Shown here: piece after piece, positions 43,758 to 53,442 of the stretch | How positions within the stretch are numbered: position 1 is the first letter of the stretch | How the letters are laid out: the number at the start of each line of letters is the position of its first letter | Assembly (NCBI GenBank): GCA_963839475.1 | Contig: CAWIVH010000012.1 | Location: forward strand, 248,001 to 312,000 | From: CAWIVH01 sp963839475 | GTDB lineage: Bacteria > Acidobacteriota > UBA6911 | Length of the DNA stretch: 64,000 nucleotides | Direction: 5' to 3' | The notes under the pieces: model-generated | Databases searched by the model: none | What the model was told of the DNA's origin: nothing | What the model saw: the letters and a program-made list of their open reading frames with translations, nothing else | Made by a program: the position numbers and the translations under genes

Positions 43758-44666
43758 CTAGCCTGAGACCTTTTTTAAATGCGTGTTGATGCGTTGAATC
43801 GCCTCGTCGATCTCGGCTGTGCTCTTGTAGCCGATAGTGACGGCGTCCACGCTCCCCAGGCTCAGTACATATTGAATGGAGGCATCACGCTGCTCCGGCG
43901 TCTTGAACTGACCTTCACCCATGATCTTCATCCCGATGACACCCGTACCCCGGCTTCGAATGGCCTTTAGATGTCCAGTCACCTCAGAGACATCCCCGGC
44001 ATCGTCGGTGTCGTTGGGTTTCAGCGTATCCATTTTGGTGCCGTTATGATTGACACGCACCAAAGCCACGTCCAACCAGTCTACGCTTCCGGGAAAGGTG
44101 CGCAGCGGAAGCAGTCCGTGACACGAAGCCCCGCGGGCGAGGATGATTTTTTTCTGTTTCGCTTCCGAAAACTCGTCACGCAATCGCTTGAATTGCTCTC
44201 CCCAGTCCGGCGTACGGACGCAGTGCAACAGCAGGATATCGAAATACTCCGAATTGAGCTCCTTGCGGAATCGGTCGATGGTGGCCTTGGGGTCCTCGCT
44301 GGACCTCAGCCGGCATTTCGTCATCAGCCTGTAAGAATCGCGCGGGATGCCCTGGAGTGCAGTGGCAAGCATGGCATGCATTCCACCGTAGGCCTCGGCC
44401 GTTTCGAAGAAACGGATTCCCTGGTCATAGGCATAACGAACCAGCCGCGTGAATTGCTCCTGGCCCAATTCGCGCTGAACCCGGCCGCTGAAGGTGCCGG
44501 TTCCGAACGCGAGCCGCGTGACTTTGACCCCGGAATTGCCCAGCACAACCCAGTCGGTAGCGGAGCGATCAACGGCTCTGGCCGAGAGAGACAATCCTCC
44601 GGCACCAGCGAAAATGCCGGCAGATGCCGCGCTTTTGAGAAAATCACGTCGTGAAAAATGAGGCAT
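43758..44666 (-). CDS. Tat-exported aldo/keto reductase
   Basis: The protein has 302 residues and a textbook Tat signal, SRRDFLKSAASAGIFAGAG. The aldo/keto reductase barrel follows: VKVTRLAFGTGTFSG, FFETAEAYGGMHAM with the catalytic Tyr, the Lys in RLMTKCRL, and LLLHCVRTPDWG with the His. The first acid of the tetrad is Glu-Thr-Ala-Glu rather than the usual Asp-Thr-Ala. Being exported, it would have to keep an NADP or fold with a cofactor before Tat transport. Substrate unknown. It converges with the amidohydrolase gene. Confidence 0.85.
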   Translation of the reverse strand: MPHFSRRDFLKSAASAGIFAGAGGLSLSARAVDRSATDWVVLGNSGVKVTRLAFGTGTFSGRVQRELGQEQFTRLVRYAYDQGIRFFETAEAYGGMHAMLATALQGIPRDSYRLMTKCRLRSSEDPKATIDRFRKELNSEYFDILLLHCVRTPDWGEQFKRLRDEFSEAKQKKIILARGASCHGLLPLRTFPGSVDWLDVALVRVNHNGTKMDTLKPNDTDDAGDVSEVTGHLKAIRSRGTGVIGMKIMGEGQFKTPEQRDASIQYVLSLGSVDAVTIGYKSTAEIDEAIQRINTHLKKVSG

Positions 44667-44810
44667 GAAAGGGCGCCCCCCAAGAAAAAAACCACTTTTT
44701 GTCAGCTTAACACAAATATAAACCGGGGACGCCTCTCAATACTCCAAAACTCCAACGGAGGGACGAATTCGGTTGCGAAGAATAGCAACCGGAATACAGG
44801 ATTTCCGGCT

Positions 44811-47800
44811 TTATCCCGTCGGCCCTCCGGGCGATCCGGCCGTACCGATGGGTGACGCATATTCCGTGCCTGGACTCGTCTCTGCAGCCGCCGGGCCAGT
44901 CAGGACGATAGCCGCTCCGTCATCTCCGAAAAAGCCGATCGAAGCGTTCGCAGCACCGCCGGGACCCAGCAGAATAATCTGGCTTTTGTAGCCGCCTCCG
45001 TTGGCGATCTGCGGGAAGAGAATCGGGGAGGGCGCTGCCTGGGTCACATCCGCCATGGGAAATGTCGTCAATAAATAATCGCGCGACTGGCAGGATCGGA
45101 GCGTCAGCGCTGCAATGGGCATGGAGGATGATATGTCGAGCACTCCGGTGAAATTGGCCGGCAAGCCGGAAATCCACTGCCCTACAAAGCGGGCTGTGTG
45201 CCCAAACGCGCTAAGAGGAGGCAGGGAACTGCTGCCCGCAGGGGTGACCCCGTCGAGCTGGAAGGCGCGCACGGTAACATTCGCGGCGGAATTATTGGGA
45301 TTGGCAATGGCAAGGCCGGTATCGTGCGAGTTTGAAGTGTCCACGTAAATTCTGGCGTGGGTGGTGAGTGTGGCGGCAGGAACGCCCGATTCGGTCACGA
45401 TAATCCCGCCGGGCGCATAGCTGAACACGCCTGCGCCGATCGGGGTCGAGGTGCCGGCATCCGGCGTTACTACGACCGATCCGGAATTCACGCCGGACGG
45501 CGCTCCATCCGTGAAAAGGATGGCAAATCCTCCGGCCTGGATCGAATAGTTGAAAGTCGCCCATGCCTGGCTGTCGCCGATCTGCCGCACGAAAAACTGG
45601 CTGCCATAATCATCGTAAAGTTTAACAGTCCCGGTCTCGGTTGCGAGCGATGTGTTCAACAATATGAGGGAAGTTCGATATCCGCCGCCATCGACCATTT
45701 GGGGGAAGAAAAGCGGCCCGCTCGGAGGGGTTTTGGTAAGGTCTGCGATGGGAGTGCTGGTAAGCAGGCTGTCTCCGCGCTGATTCGTGGTAAGGCGCAG
45801 CGCGAGGATCGAGAGCGGCTGATCGCTCACGGAATCCAGGGTGGCAAAACGGGTGCTGGTGGAGAAACCCGCAGGCAGCCTGAAATTGGGAGCGATCTGA
45901 TTCATCTGGTCGATGAAAAGTGCACGGTGCGCGCCGGAGGCTAGCGTTCCGGAGCCAGAGGCCAGAGTTGCTCCCCGATAGTCCCGCAGCGTGTAGTTGA
46001 TATTCGCGGTGCTTGTCCCCCGATTGACTACCGCGAAGCCGGTGTTGATGGAAATCGTCCCGGATCCGGAAGCGACGCCTGTGCGGAAGTCTATGAATAC
46101 TCGGGCGGATGTGGTTGGAGGCGAGCTAGGCACCCCGACCTCACTCAGGACGATGCCATTCTGAGAATAACTGATGACTGCCGTTCCGTAGGGAGTTGTC
46201 CCGGAACTCAGCTGAACGGCTGCATATCCCGATTTGAGGTTACCGGTGGCGCCGCTTGTCGAAATCGTGCTTGCCCCATTGGCCGGAACGACGGCGCTCA
46301 CAGTTCCGCCTGCGGTCAAAGACGCCGTCCAGGTGGCGCTCTGAAGGGAAATGCTGTCTATCAGTTTGATCGCCAGCTGCCGGGTATCCGAAAGCCGGTT
46401 ACCGGATCCAATGTTGATTACGAATGAGAACGATGTTTTGCCCGAAGTGACCAGGCTTACGTCAAAGGTTCCGGATCCCAGGGACTGACCGTTGGCGTCG
46501 AGCCGCACTTCACTGATGCTCTTGACATTGGCTCCCTGGTCGTGGCCGCTGAGCACGAGGCTGATGGATCCGTCAGATTCAAAGTTCGCGGTAGCGCTGT
46601 CGATCACAGGCGTGTCCATCTCCGGCGACAGGCCGCTTTCGACCACCGCGCGAATCGTAAAGTTGCCTTTGGAATTGTCAGCGAACACCAGGGGTCCTTT
46701 AAACGTGGTCCCTCCGTCGTCGGAATAAAAACTCCTCTCCCTGGCTGTCCCGCTCGTGTCGGCGGATGCCAGCACGCCGTTGTTCGGATTGGCATACTGA
46801 AATCCCACGTACCAATCCCCGTTGCTGATCGAGGGCGGATTTGCCACCAGGAATTCGATAAAGCCGTATTTCCCGTTTACAGTCACGGTCTGATTAACCA
46901 GCAGCGTGGGAGAATCGGGAGGCCGGCCTGAACCGGAAGAATCGGCGAATGCGATGAGTTTGACCTGCTGGTTGAGGGGATCGGGGAGATTCTGATACTT
47001 CCAGATTTCGATACGAATGGCCTTGAGCTTGGAAGGATAGCGCGAGGGCACCAGACGGTTGACTACGATACGCCCGTCGCCGCTCAACCCGGTTTCGGAA
47101 TTGCCATCGTCAACGCCCAGTTCCTCGACCTGAATGGGAGTTGCTGGTGTTATCACCGTTGCTGTAAGGGTGAAATTGCCCGGAGCTGAAGGACAGTTGG
47201 CCACTCCGATATAGTAGGTCGCAGCGGCCAGCTGAGGAGTGCTTTGCGGGCCCAGGTAGATCGTCTCGGTTGCCAGCGAAGTCTCGGAACTTATGTCAGC
47301 CTCGATGTTGTCGCCCGATTGCAGAACCGCCTGCCCTTTGCGCACGAACAAATCCAGGTCCTGGCTTCCGTTCAATGCCACAACCAGTTGCGTGGCGCCT
47401 GAAGGCACGTCAATCGCATATTGTTGCTGAGCCATGGTGCAGGCGGTTGCTGATCCATTCGCGGGTACCGAAGCATATACGGGAACACCGGAAGCTGCTT
47501 TGACAGGTCCGGCAGACGCACCTTGCTGCGTCACGGTAAAAGTCTGCCCTCCGATTGTGAGCGTGCCGCTTCGGGAGGTCGTGCTGCTGTTGGAAGTGAA
47601 AGAATAAGTGACGCTTCCATTTCCTGTCCCGCTGGGCCCCGAGGTCACGGTGATCCAGGCCGTGGAATTCAGCACTGACCAGGCGCAGCCGTTTCCTGCT
47701 GTAACGCTGACACTTCCCGATCCGGCATTGGAATCGTGCGACCGGCTGGTGGGACTGATTGCGTACGAACAGCCCGGAGGATTGTATGTGACGCTCAAGG

Positions 47801-49499
47801 TGTCCGAACCCTTGTTTCCGGCAGCGTCCGAGGCCGTAACGGTAATGATGTTGGTACCGTTCTGGAGGGCGACATCCTTCGCGGACCAGGACGAGGCGGT
47901 TAAGGATGCCGTCCCGGAACCGCCGCGGTTGTTGGACCAGATAACCTGCGTCACGCCCACATTGTCCGAGGCGGCACCACTGATATTTACCGGGCTCCGG
48001 TCAGTGGTCCAGGACGAGTCCGCGGTGGGCTGATCGATCGTTATTACCGGCGGCGTAGTATCGGGCCCGCTGAGGGAATCCACCGCGGCGTCGACTCGGA
48101 TCCTGGGCACCGTGATGCCGTTGCGATAGTCCGTCACGGCCTTCCCGGTGGACCTGAGAGCAGCCAGGATTTGATCCACGCTCGCGGAAGGCAACTTCGA
48201 TTTCAGCACCGCCCAGGCTCCGGCCACATGGGGGGCCGCCATTGACGTGCCGCTCAAGCGCTGACCCGGTCCGCCCGCACCGGGAACCGACGAGAGGATC
48301 TGGCCCCCGGGGGCCAGCAAATCCAGGAAATCGGCGCTATTGGAAAAATCCGACACCTGATCGATCGGTCCGCCGGTTCCGTCCTCGGTTGAGCCCACGG
48401 CGACTGCGGAGGAAATGCATGCAGGAGCGGCAAGAGAATCCAAGTACCCCGAGTTCCCCGAGGCAATGACCGTGGCGATTCCAAGCCCGCGAAGGGCGTC
48501 GATGGCCGGTTTCAGCGGGTTGTCATCGCAATGGCTCCGATATTGACCGCCCCCAAGGCTCATGTTCACAGAGGCAATCTGGTACGGACCGCTCAGCTGC
48601 CTCACTCTCTCGAGCGCCAGCAGTTGGTCGGAAGTCAAGGTCCTGATGCACGGCGTAGAACGGTAGCCGCCGCAGGTATTCGAATCTGAGATCAGGGAAA
48701 AGACATTAATGGCAATCAGGTTCGCGTCCCTGGCAACACCGGAGATGGACTCCAGTTTTCCCGCAACAATCCCGGCCACATGCGTGCCATGCTCACAACC
48801 TTCGTACTGGCATGGCGCGGCTGAACCGGAACTGGTCGACTGGGAAACGGCACCGGGGCACAGCGAGCTGACCTGGTAGGCAGCATTGTTTGTCGAATAG
48901 CAGGCTTCAGACAGCACTTTCCCGGCCAGGAAAGGATGCGTTTTATCAACTCCTGAATCGAGGACTGCGACGGTCTGGCCGGCCCCGCTGAACCCTTTGG
49001 CATACGCATTGGGTGTTCCGATGAGGGGAACGCTGACATTCAACAGCGGGGGCAGAAGTACATCCTCGACTATCGCCTCCACATTGGGATCCGCCCGCAG
49101 TGCCGTCAATGTTGGTAAATCCGCATGCAGGGCAATGAAGGGAACATACGAATACCTCTTCACGTTGGTCACTTTCAGGCCGCTGAGATTCCTGAGCAGG
49201 GCGTCACTCGCCGCGGTGATGAAATCCCGCCGCGCGCCCTGCCCCTCCTGAATTTGCCCATCCGTTTGCTGCAAGGGGGGAACTTTGAGTTTCACCAGAA
49301 CCATCACATTTCCCTTGGATCGGGCTTTCACCACCATGCCGTCAAAATCCAGGGCGGGCTGCCCTGCCTGGGATGGTGGAGAATCGGATAGGGGGTTTCG
49401 GGCGGATCCAGTTCCTTCCTCAATCCGGGCGAAAAGAGGCGTAGAGATGAACGCTGCAAACAGGAACACGAACGCAAAGACGGATCTGGCGATTCGCAT
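44811..49499 (-). CDS. Large secreted subtilisin-like serine protease
   Basis: This 1562-residue secreted protein starts at the ATG following AAGGAGG (six bases away), with a signal peptide SVFAFVFLFAAFISTPLFA. An inhibitor_I9-like propeptide is followed by the S8 catalytic triad: VAVLDSGVDKTHPF (Asp, near 180), HGTHVAGIVAG (His, near 238) and SGTSMAAPHVAGAW (Ser, near 418). Next come an Ig-like segment (ITIDQPTADSSW), a BACON domain ending GTLTIGGQTFTVTQQG, and a PPC-type domain (LVVALNGSQDLDLFVRKG). The last third contains two long repeats, each ending in a similar FPQ-x-x-x-GGGY-x-S-x-I/L-LL block. It may be a cell-surface scavenging protease. Confidence 0.9.
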   Translation of the reverse strand: MRIARSVFAFVFLFAAFISTPLFARIEEGTGSARNPLSDSPPSQAGQPALDFDGMVVKARSKGNVMVLVKLKVPPLQQTDGQIQEGQGARRDFITAASDALLRNLSGLKVTNVKRYSYVPFIALHADLPTLTALRADPNVEAIVEDVLLPPLLNVSVPLIGTPNAYAKGFSGAGQTVAVLDSGVDKTHPFLAGKVLSEACYSTNNAAYQVSSLCPGAVSQSTSSGSAAPCQYEGCEHGTHVAGIVAGKLESISGVARDANLIAINVFSLISDSNTCGGYRSTPCIRTLTSDQLLALERVRQLSGPYQIASVNMSLGGGQYRSHCDDNPLKPAIDALRGLGIATVIASGNSGYLDSLAAPACISSAVAVGSTEDGTGGPIDQVSDFSNSADFLDLLAPGGQILSSVPGAGGPGQRLSGTSMAAPHVAGAWAVLKSKLPSASVDQILAALRSTGKAVTDYRNGITVPRIRVDAAVDSLSGPDTTPPVITIDQPTADSSWTTDRSPVNISGAASDNVGVTQVIWSNNRGGSGTASLTASSWSAKDVALQNGTNIITVTASDAAGNKGSDTLSVTYNPPGCSYAISPTSRSHDSNAGSGSVSVTAGNGCAWSVLNSTAWITVTSGPSGTGNGSVTYSFTSNSSTTSRSGTLTIGGQTFTVTQQGASAGPVKAASGVPVYASVPANGSATACTMAQQQYAIDVPSGATQLVVALNGSQDLDLFVRKGQAVLQSGDNIEADISSETSLATETIYLGPQSTPQLAAATYYIGVANCPSAPGNFTLTATVITPATPIQVEELGVDDGNSETGLSGDGRIVVNRLVPSRYPSKLKAIRIEIWKYQNLPDPLNQQVKLIAFADSSGSGRPPDSPTLLVNQTVTVNGKYGFIEFLVANPPSISNGDWYVGFQYANPNNGVLASADTSGTARERSFYSDDGGTTFKGPLVFADNSKGNFTIRAVVESGLSPEMDTPVIDSATANFESDGSISLVLSGHDQGANVKSISEVRLDANGQSLGSGTFDVSLVTSGKTSFSFVINIGSGNRLSDTRQLAIKLIDSISLQSATWTASLTAGGTVSAVVPANGASTISTSGATGNLKSGYAAVQLSSGTTPYGTAVISYSQNGIVLSEVGVPSSPPTTSARVFIDFRTGVASGSGTISINTGFAVVNRGTSTANINYTLRDYRGATLASGSGTLASGAHRALFIDQMNQIAPNFRLPAGFSTSTRFATLDSVSDQPLSILALRLTTNQRGDSLLTSTPIADLTKTPPSGPLFFPQMVDGGGYRTSLILLNTSLATETGTVKLYDDYGSQFFVRQIGDSQAWATFNYSIQAGGFAILFTDGAPSGVNSGSVVVTPDAGTSTPIGAGVFSYAPGGIIVTESGVPAATLTTHARIYVDTSNSHDTGLAIANPNNSAANVTVRAFQLDGVTPAGSSSLPPLSAFGHTARFVGQWISGLPANFTGVLDISSSMPIAALTLRSCQSRDYLLTTFPMADVTQAAPSPILFPQIANGGGYKSQIILLGPGGAANASIGFFGDDGAAIVLTGPAAAETSPGTEYASPIGTAGSPGGPTG

Positions 49500-49765
49500 T
49501 AGTCCCTCCTTACCCCGACGATCGGATGCCGGGCCCAATTCAAAAATCCAGAGATATTTCTGGCAGGTGGAAGAACGCGAGCCTCGGGAGAGCTTCCTGT
49601 GGAATCCGTGAACTGCCAAATCCCTTTCGCCTATCTCTGAATTGGCATGCCTGCCCGGTTTCTCTCTTTTATAGGCATTTCCATCCGGGGGTACAAGCGG
49701 AAAAAGGGCTGGTGAGAGCAGGTGACCTTTGACCTGCACGACCTAATTATCCGCCAGGTCAGCTG
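49500..49765. other. Spacer upstream of the subtilase gene
   Basis: No gene is supported. It carries the subtilase promoter and leader on the minus strand; the frame remains open upstream of the chosen start but shows no ribosome site. Confidence 0.4.
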
Positions 49766-50596
49766 TTATTTCGAAGTGATCAAGCAGTGGGCATTCCTGA
49801 CGGTACGGACAGCGTCACGCGCTGCCGTCACTGCATCGGGGATCGGAAAAACCTCAAAGGAAAGATAACCCTCATAGTCGAGATCCTTCAGGGTCCGGAG
49901 CACCCGAGGAATATCCAGGTGGCCATGCCCCGGCGCCTGGCGATTGGAATCTGCCAGGTGAACGTGCCCCAGATGCGCTCCGGCAAGGCGCAGGCTGGCG
50001 GCGATGTCGGCCTCCTCGATGTTCATGTGAAACGTGTCAGCCAGCACTTTAAGATTGGTGACCTTCAATTCATCGATTACCTGGAGGACATCCTCGACAC
50101 GGTTCAAATAGTCACATTCATAGCGGTTCAAAGGCTCGAGGAGGAGGGATACCCCGGCCGAAGCCGCTGTGCGGCAACATTCGCCCAGCGATTCAAGAGC
50201 CGCCTTGCGAAGGAGCGGACGATTTTCCGGATCGGAACCGATCCGTCCGCTGAGCGACCCAATGATAACGGCCGAGCCGAGCATCGATGCCAGCTTGATG
50301 TGCTCCTTGACCCGCGCGACCGCAGCGGATCGTATGGAGGCATCCGGGTGGGAGAAGGTCAACCCATCGAGGCCGGCAGCCAGGCCTGTGCCCAGCGTGG
50401 GTACTCGGATGCCGCTGGCCGCCATCAAATCCTCCACCTCCGCCGCATCGACGTCCGAAGCCCGCCGGAGATGAAACTCCACGCCGTCGCATCCCAGTTC
50501 GCGCGAAAGTGCAAACGCATCGGCCGCCCGAATTCCACGCAACAAAAAAGGAGCGGTCTGGGTCGCAGTCGGCGTCGCAGAGAGTGCCAGTTTCAA
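49766..50596 (-). CDS. iolO: 5-Keto-L-gluconate epimerase (sugar isomerase/epimerase TIM barrel)
   Basis: A 276-residue TIM-barrel enzyme of the xylose-isomerase-like/AP-endonuclease-2 family. Metal-site residues appear in SLLLEPLNRYECDYLN, VLADTFHMNIEEADI, HVHLADSNRQAPGHGHLD and YLSFEVFP. From memory it parallels Thermotoga TM0416 (IolO), which converts 5-keto-L-gluconate to D-tagaturonate. It starts at TTG: AGGAGG ends the pdxA-like gene and lies eight bases upstream, with only two bases between the genes. This would be step four of the inositol route whose other enzymes are 22-42 kb away. Other ketose 3-epimerases are the alternative. Confidence 0.75.
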   Translation of the reverse strand: MKLALSATPTATQTAPFLLRGIRAADAFALSRELGCDGVEFHLRRASDVDAAEVEDLMAASGIRVPTLGTGLAAGLDGLTFSHPDASIRSAAVARVKEHIKLASMLGSAVIIGSLSGRIGSDPENRPLLRKAALESLGECCRTAASAGVSLLLEPLNRYECDYLNRVEDVLQVIDELKVTNLKVLADTFHMNIEEADIAASLRLAGAHLGHVHLADSNRQAPGHGHLDIPRVLRTLKDLDYEGYLSFEVFPIPDAVTAARDAVRTVRNAHCLITSK

Positions 50597-50598
50597 CT

Positions 50599-51567
50599 CT
50601 ATTTCCTCCTCACGAGATGGGCAGCAAGCTCCAGTGCCTGGACCAGGCTTCGCGTGGAAGCCACCCCCCGCCCCGCTATATCGAAGGCGGTGCCGTGGTC
50701 CACGGAAGTGCGGACAATCGGCAATCCGAGCGCCACATTGACCCCGCCTTCGAAATCGAGCAGCTTGAGCGGGATATGCCCCTGGTCATGGTACATGCAG
50801 ACCACGGCGTCGTACCGCTTGCCGCGCACGGCAATATCAAAAATCGTATCGGGAGGGAACGGCCCTTCGACCGGCATTCCCTGCTTCTTTGCCCATTCGA
50901 CCGCGGGACGGATTTCCCTCTCCTCCTCGGAGCCGAACAACCCGTTTTCCCCGGCATGAGGGTTCAAACCCGCCACCGCGATGCGCGGATCGGCGCGCAA
51001 ACGGCTGACAGCCTCGCAGGTGAGCCCGATGATCCTGCATATGCGTTCTTTCTTGGCGAGAGCGATCGCCCGCGCCAGCGAAACATGGGTGCTCACATGC
51101 GTTACGATCAGGGCATCGGAAACCAGCATGATAGTGACATCGCGGACTCCGCAGACGGACGCGATGAGTTCCGTATGCCCCACGAAAGCCGGATCGGAAA
51201 GCTGTGTCGCTTCTTTGTTCATCGGCAGGGTGACCATAGCTTCGATCTCGCCGGCGAGTGCAGCGCGGCTGGCGCGCACGACGTACTCCCGCGCGGCGGC
51301 TCCTGACCTGGAATTGAGCTTTCCCACGGTCACGTCGTTCTTCTTCAGCAACCCTGCATCCTGGACATTCAGAAATGCTTCGCGATAGTCGGCGACACCG
51401 GAGATGCTTCTCAAGCGCACATCGTAGCCGAGCAGTTCGCGATAAAATTCCAGCACCTCGATATCCCCGTAAGCGACGATAGGGTGGCGGATCTCCCCTC
51501 CCTGCCAGGCCTTGAGCAGGACCTCCGGTCCGATGCCGCTTGAATCTCCTGCTGTCACTCCAAGCAT
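50599..51567 (-). CDS. PdxA-family 4-phospho-hydroxy-acid dehydrogenase
   Basis: This 322-residue enzyme resembles PdxA/PdxA2, which oxidise 4-phospho-hydroxythreonine or D-threonate/D-erythronate 4-phosphate. Motifs: GDSSGIGPEVLLKAW, a metal His in VTHVSTHVSLARA, LNPHAGENGLFGSEE, and VCMYHDQGHIPLKLL. The absence of pdxJ or other vitamin B6 genes, together with the location beside iolO, favours the sugar-acid (PdxA2) role. A DUF1537-type kinase that usually partners PdxA2 is not in the window. AGGAGG precedes the ATG by seven bases; the ATG lies 30 bases behind the agmatine deiminase gene. Confidence 0.8.
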   Translation of the reverse strand: MLGVTAGDSSGIGPEVLLKAWQGGEIRHPIVAYGDIEVLEFYRELLGYDVRLRSISGVADYREAFLNVQDAGLLKKNDVTVGKLNSRSGAAAREYVVRASRAALAGEIEAMVTLPMNKEATQLSDPAFVGHTELIASVCGVRDVTIMLVSDALIVTHVSTHVSLARAIALAKKERICRIIGLTCEAVSRLRADPRIAVAGLNPHAGENGLFGSEEEREIRPAVEWAKKQGMPVEGPFPPDTIFDIAVRGKRYDAVVCMYHDQGHIPLKLLDFEGGVNVALGLPIVRTSVDHGTAFDIAGRGVASTRSLVQALELAAHLVRRK

Positions 51568-51597
51568 TCCATTTCCTCCTGGGATCCCCGGCCCGAA

Positions 51598-52689
51598 TCA
51601 GGCTGCGCGGGGCTGCTGCTGAGTCAAACAATGCAGCGTGCCAAAACCGAGCACCAGATCTACTGCATGGATACCCACCACGGGACGATCCCTGAATAAA
51701 TCCCCGAGGATTCCCAGAGCAACTCGGTCGTTCGGATCATTGAACGTCGGGACGATGACCGCATGATTGGCGATGTAAAAATTGGCATAGCTGGCGGGAA
51801 GCCGCTCGCCATCGAAGAAAAGCGGTTCGGGCATCGGAAGCGCGACGACTTCGGGTTTCGAACCGTCTTCCAGCCTGAAATCCTGCACCCTCTCCCAATT
51901 CTCGGCCAAAGGCCGGAAATTGATATCTTTCCGCTCAGTCTCCCGGATCAGGACCATTGTGCTCCGGTTGACAAAGCGGCAGATGTCGTCCACATGCCCG
52001 TGAGTATCGTCACCGACCACTCCTCCGGCGAGCCAGAGAACGTTGGAAATCCCGAGATACGATTTGAGGGTGTTTTCGATATCTTCCCGTCCCGCTCCCG
52101 GATTCCTTACCTGGATGGCCGGATCGAGGTAGCATTCCTCGGTGGTTAGGAGTGTTCCCCGACCGTTGACATCGATTCCGCCTCCCTCAAGGACGAATGG
52201 CTTGCCCTTCCAACGGGCATCGAACAGACGTTTCTTGAGCAGGCGGGCGGCCGTTTCCGGCACCCTGCGGTCCCTGCCCCAGTCCTCGTACTTGGCCCAG
52301 GCATTGAAGTGAAAATGCACAATTGCGGTTTCTGCGGATCTGCCCCGGCCGCGGCGGACAAAAACCGGCCCGCTGTCGCGAGTCCACCCCCGGTTGGTCG
52401 GATGGATCACGAACTCCACTGCCGGACTTTCAGCTCCGGCGAGCGAAAGAAACCTCCTCGCCTCTTTTTCCGCCTTCCGCGAATTGACCAGTATCCGAAC
52501 TTTTTCCCCGAGAGAGATTTTGCGCACGATCTCGCCATAAACCCACCGTATGGTGTCGAGTTTGCCGGGCCAATCGGTCGGATTGTGGGGCCAGCCGAGC
52601 CAGGTGGCTTCGTGCGGCTCCCATTCCGCAGGCATGGAGAACCCGAGCCCGGCTGGGGCTTCCACCGAAGGTTCTATTCCGCTTTTCAT
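51598..52689 (-). CDS. aguA: Agmatine deiminase family protein
   Basis: A 363-residue enzyme of the guanidino-group-modifying fold, converting agmatine to N-carbamoyl-putrescine. Landmarks are MPAEWEPHEATWLGWPHNPTDWPG at the N-terminus, RDSGPVFV, FVLEGGGIDVNGRGTLL, and GDDTHGHVDDICRFV. The catalytic cysteine is in the C-terminal GTLHCLTQQQP. The usual GGGNIHC is GFGTLHC here, which keeps the Cys and His. It heads a minus-strand operon with pdxA-like and iolO. It could belong to the polyamine genes at 53.4-55.9 kb on the other strand. Confidence 0.9.
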   Translation of the reverse strand: MKSGIEPSVEAPAGLGFSMPAEWEPHEATWLGWPHNPTDWPGKLDTIRWVYGEIVRKISLGEKVRILVNSRKAEKEARRFLSLAGAESPAVEFVIHPTNRGWTRDSGPVFVRRGRGRSAETAIVHFHFNAWAKYEDWGRDRRVPETAARLLKKRLFDARWKGKPFVLEGGGIDVNGRGTLLTTEECYLDPAIQVRNPGAGREDIENTLKSYLGISNVLWLAGGVVGDDTHGHVDDICRFVNRSTMVLIRETERKDINFRPLAENWERVQDFRLEDGSKPEVVALPMPEPLFFDGERLPASYANFYIANHAVIVPTFNDPNDRVALGILGDLFRDRPVVGIHAVDLVLGFGTLHCLTQQQPRAA

Positions 52690-53442
52690 CCTAGAAACTT
52701 GCCACGAATTCCCTCAAAAAAACACTGCGATTTTCTGCAAATTTCATTAGTCATGGAAATGCATGATGCCGTAAAGACCGTGACGCAGCCTCTGGCCGCA
52801 ACCAAATTAGACTGAGAGTTTTCAGTTTTCAGTATAAGTTCGCAGTCGCATGAGGAACTGCGAACTGATACTGAGAACTGCGAACTTGTTGCTTTCACCA
52901 CCGTTTTCACGATTCAATAAATCTTGCCTGAAAAACAAGAACTTACAGATGTGATACACAAAATCCACGACGGACGCCCGCTGTTCCAATTCACCGCGAC
53001 CCGGACGAGGCTATGGAGAAGCCCCGGCGATGTCCTTGACCATCCCTATCCACTCGCATCCCTGCCGGGATTACGAAAGAGAGGATTCATTTTTTTCCGA
53101 GCCCCGAGGAGGAAGCACTATGCCCTGCATGGGACGATTGGATTGCAGGCATTGGATGAAGAGTTCCGGTGTTTTGGCGGTCTTCGCGGTTCGAATGGGT
53201 TGGCGGCCATTCAGCAAACCGTCTCGTCCGGTTTTCCGAGCCCGAGTTTCTGTTTTCAGTAAACCACGAGACGTGGCAGCGACTTTGCAGTTTATTCGAC
53301 CGCTGCAAGGCGGCTTTCCCACCAGCAGCCGCTGTGCTACCCTTAGGCCGCACTCCGGCGAACCGCCGGGCATTTTTGCGTCGGATGGTCCGATAACCTA
53401 TGCCGCAACGACAGGAGCGGCGCTGACAAACAGGATCGAATT
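52690..53442. other. Long spacer without a gene
   Basis: About 750 bases divergent between aguA and the deoxyhypusine synthase-like gene. Several short frames have no family features. It holds the TTCAGT/AGTTCGCAGT repeat described separately and GC-rich low-complexity debris near 53330. The expected promoters of both flanking operons were not identified with confidence. Confidence 0.45.
52829..52887. repeat. Interleaved inverted repeat (AAGTTCGCAGT and TCAGTAT arms)
   Basis: AAGTTCGCAGT (52836-52846) pairs perfectly with ACTGCGAACTT (52877-52887) and also with ACTGCGAACT (52857-52866); TCAGTAT (52829-52835) pairs with ATACTGA (52868-52874). Two alternative hairpins are therefore possible. 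The string resembles dispersed non-coding repeats and lies in the spacer upstream of aguA. Confidence 0.55.
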
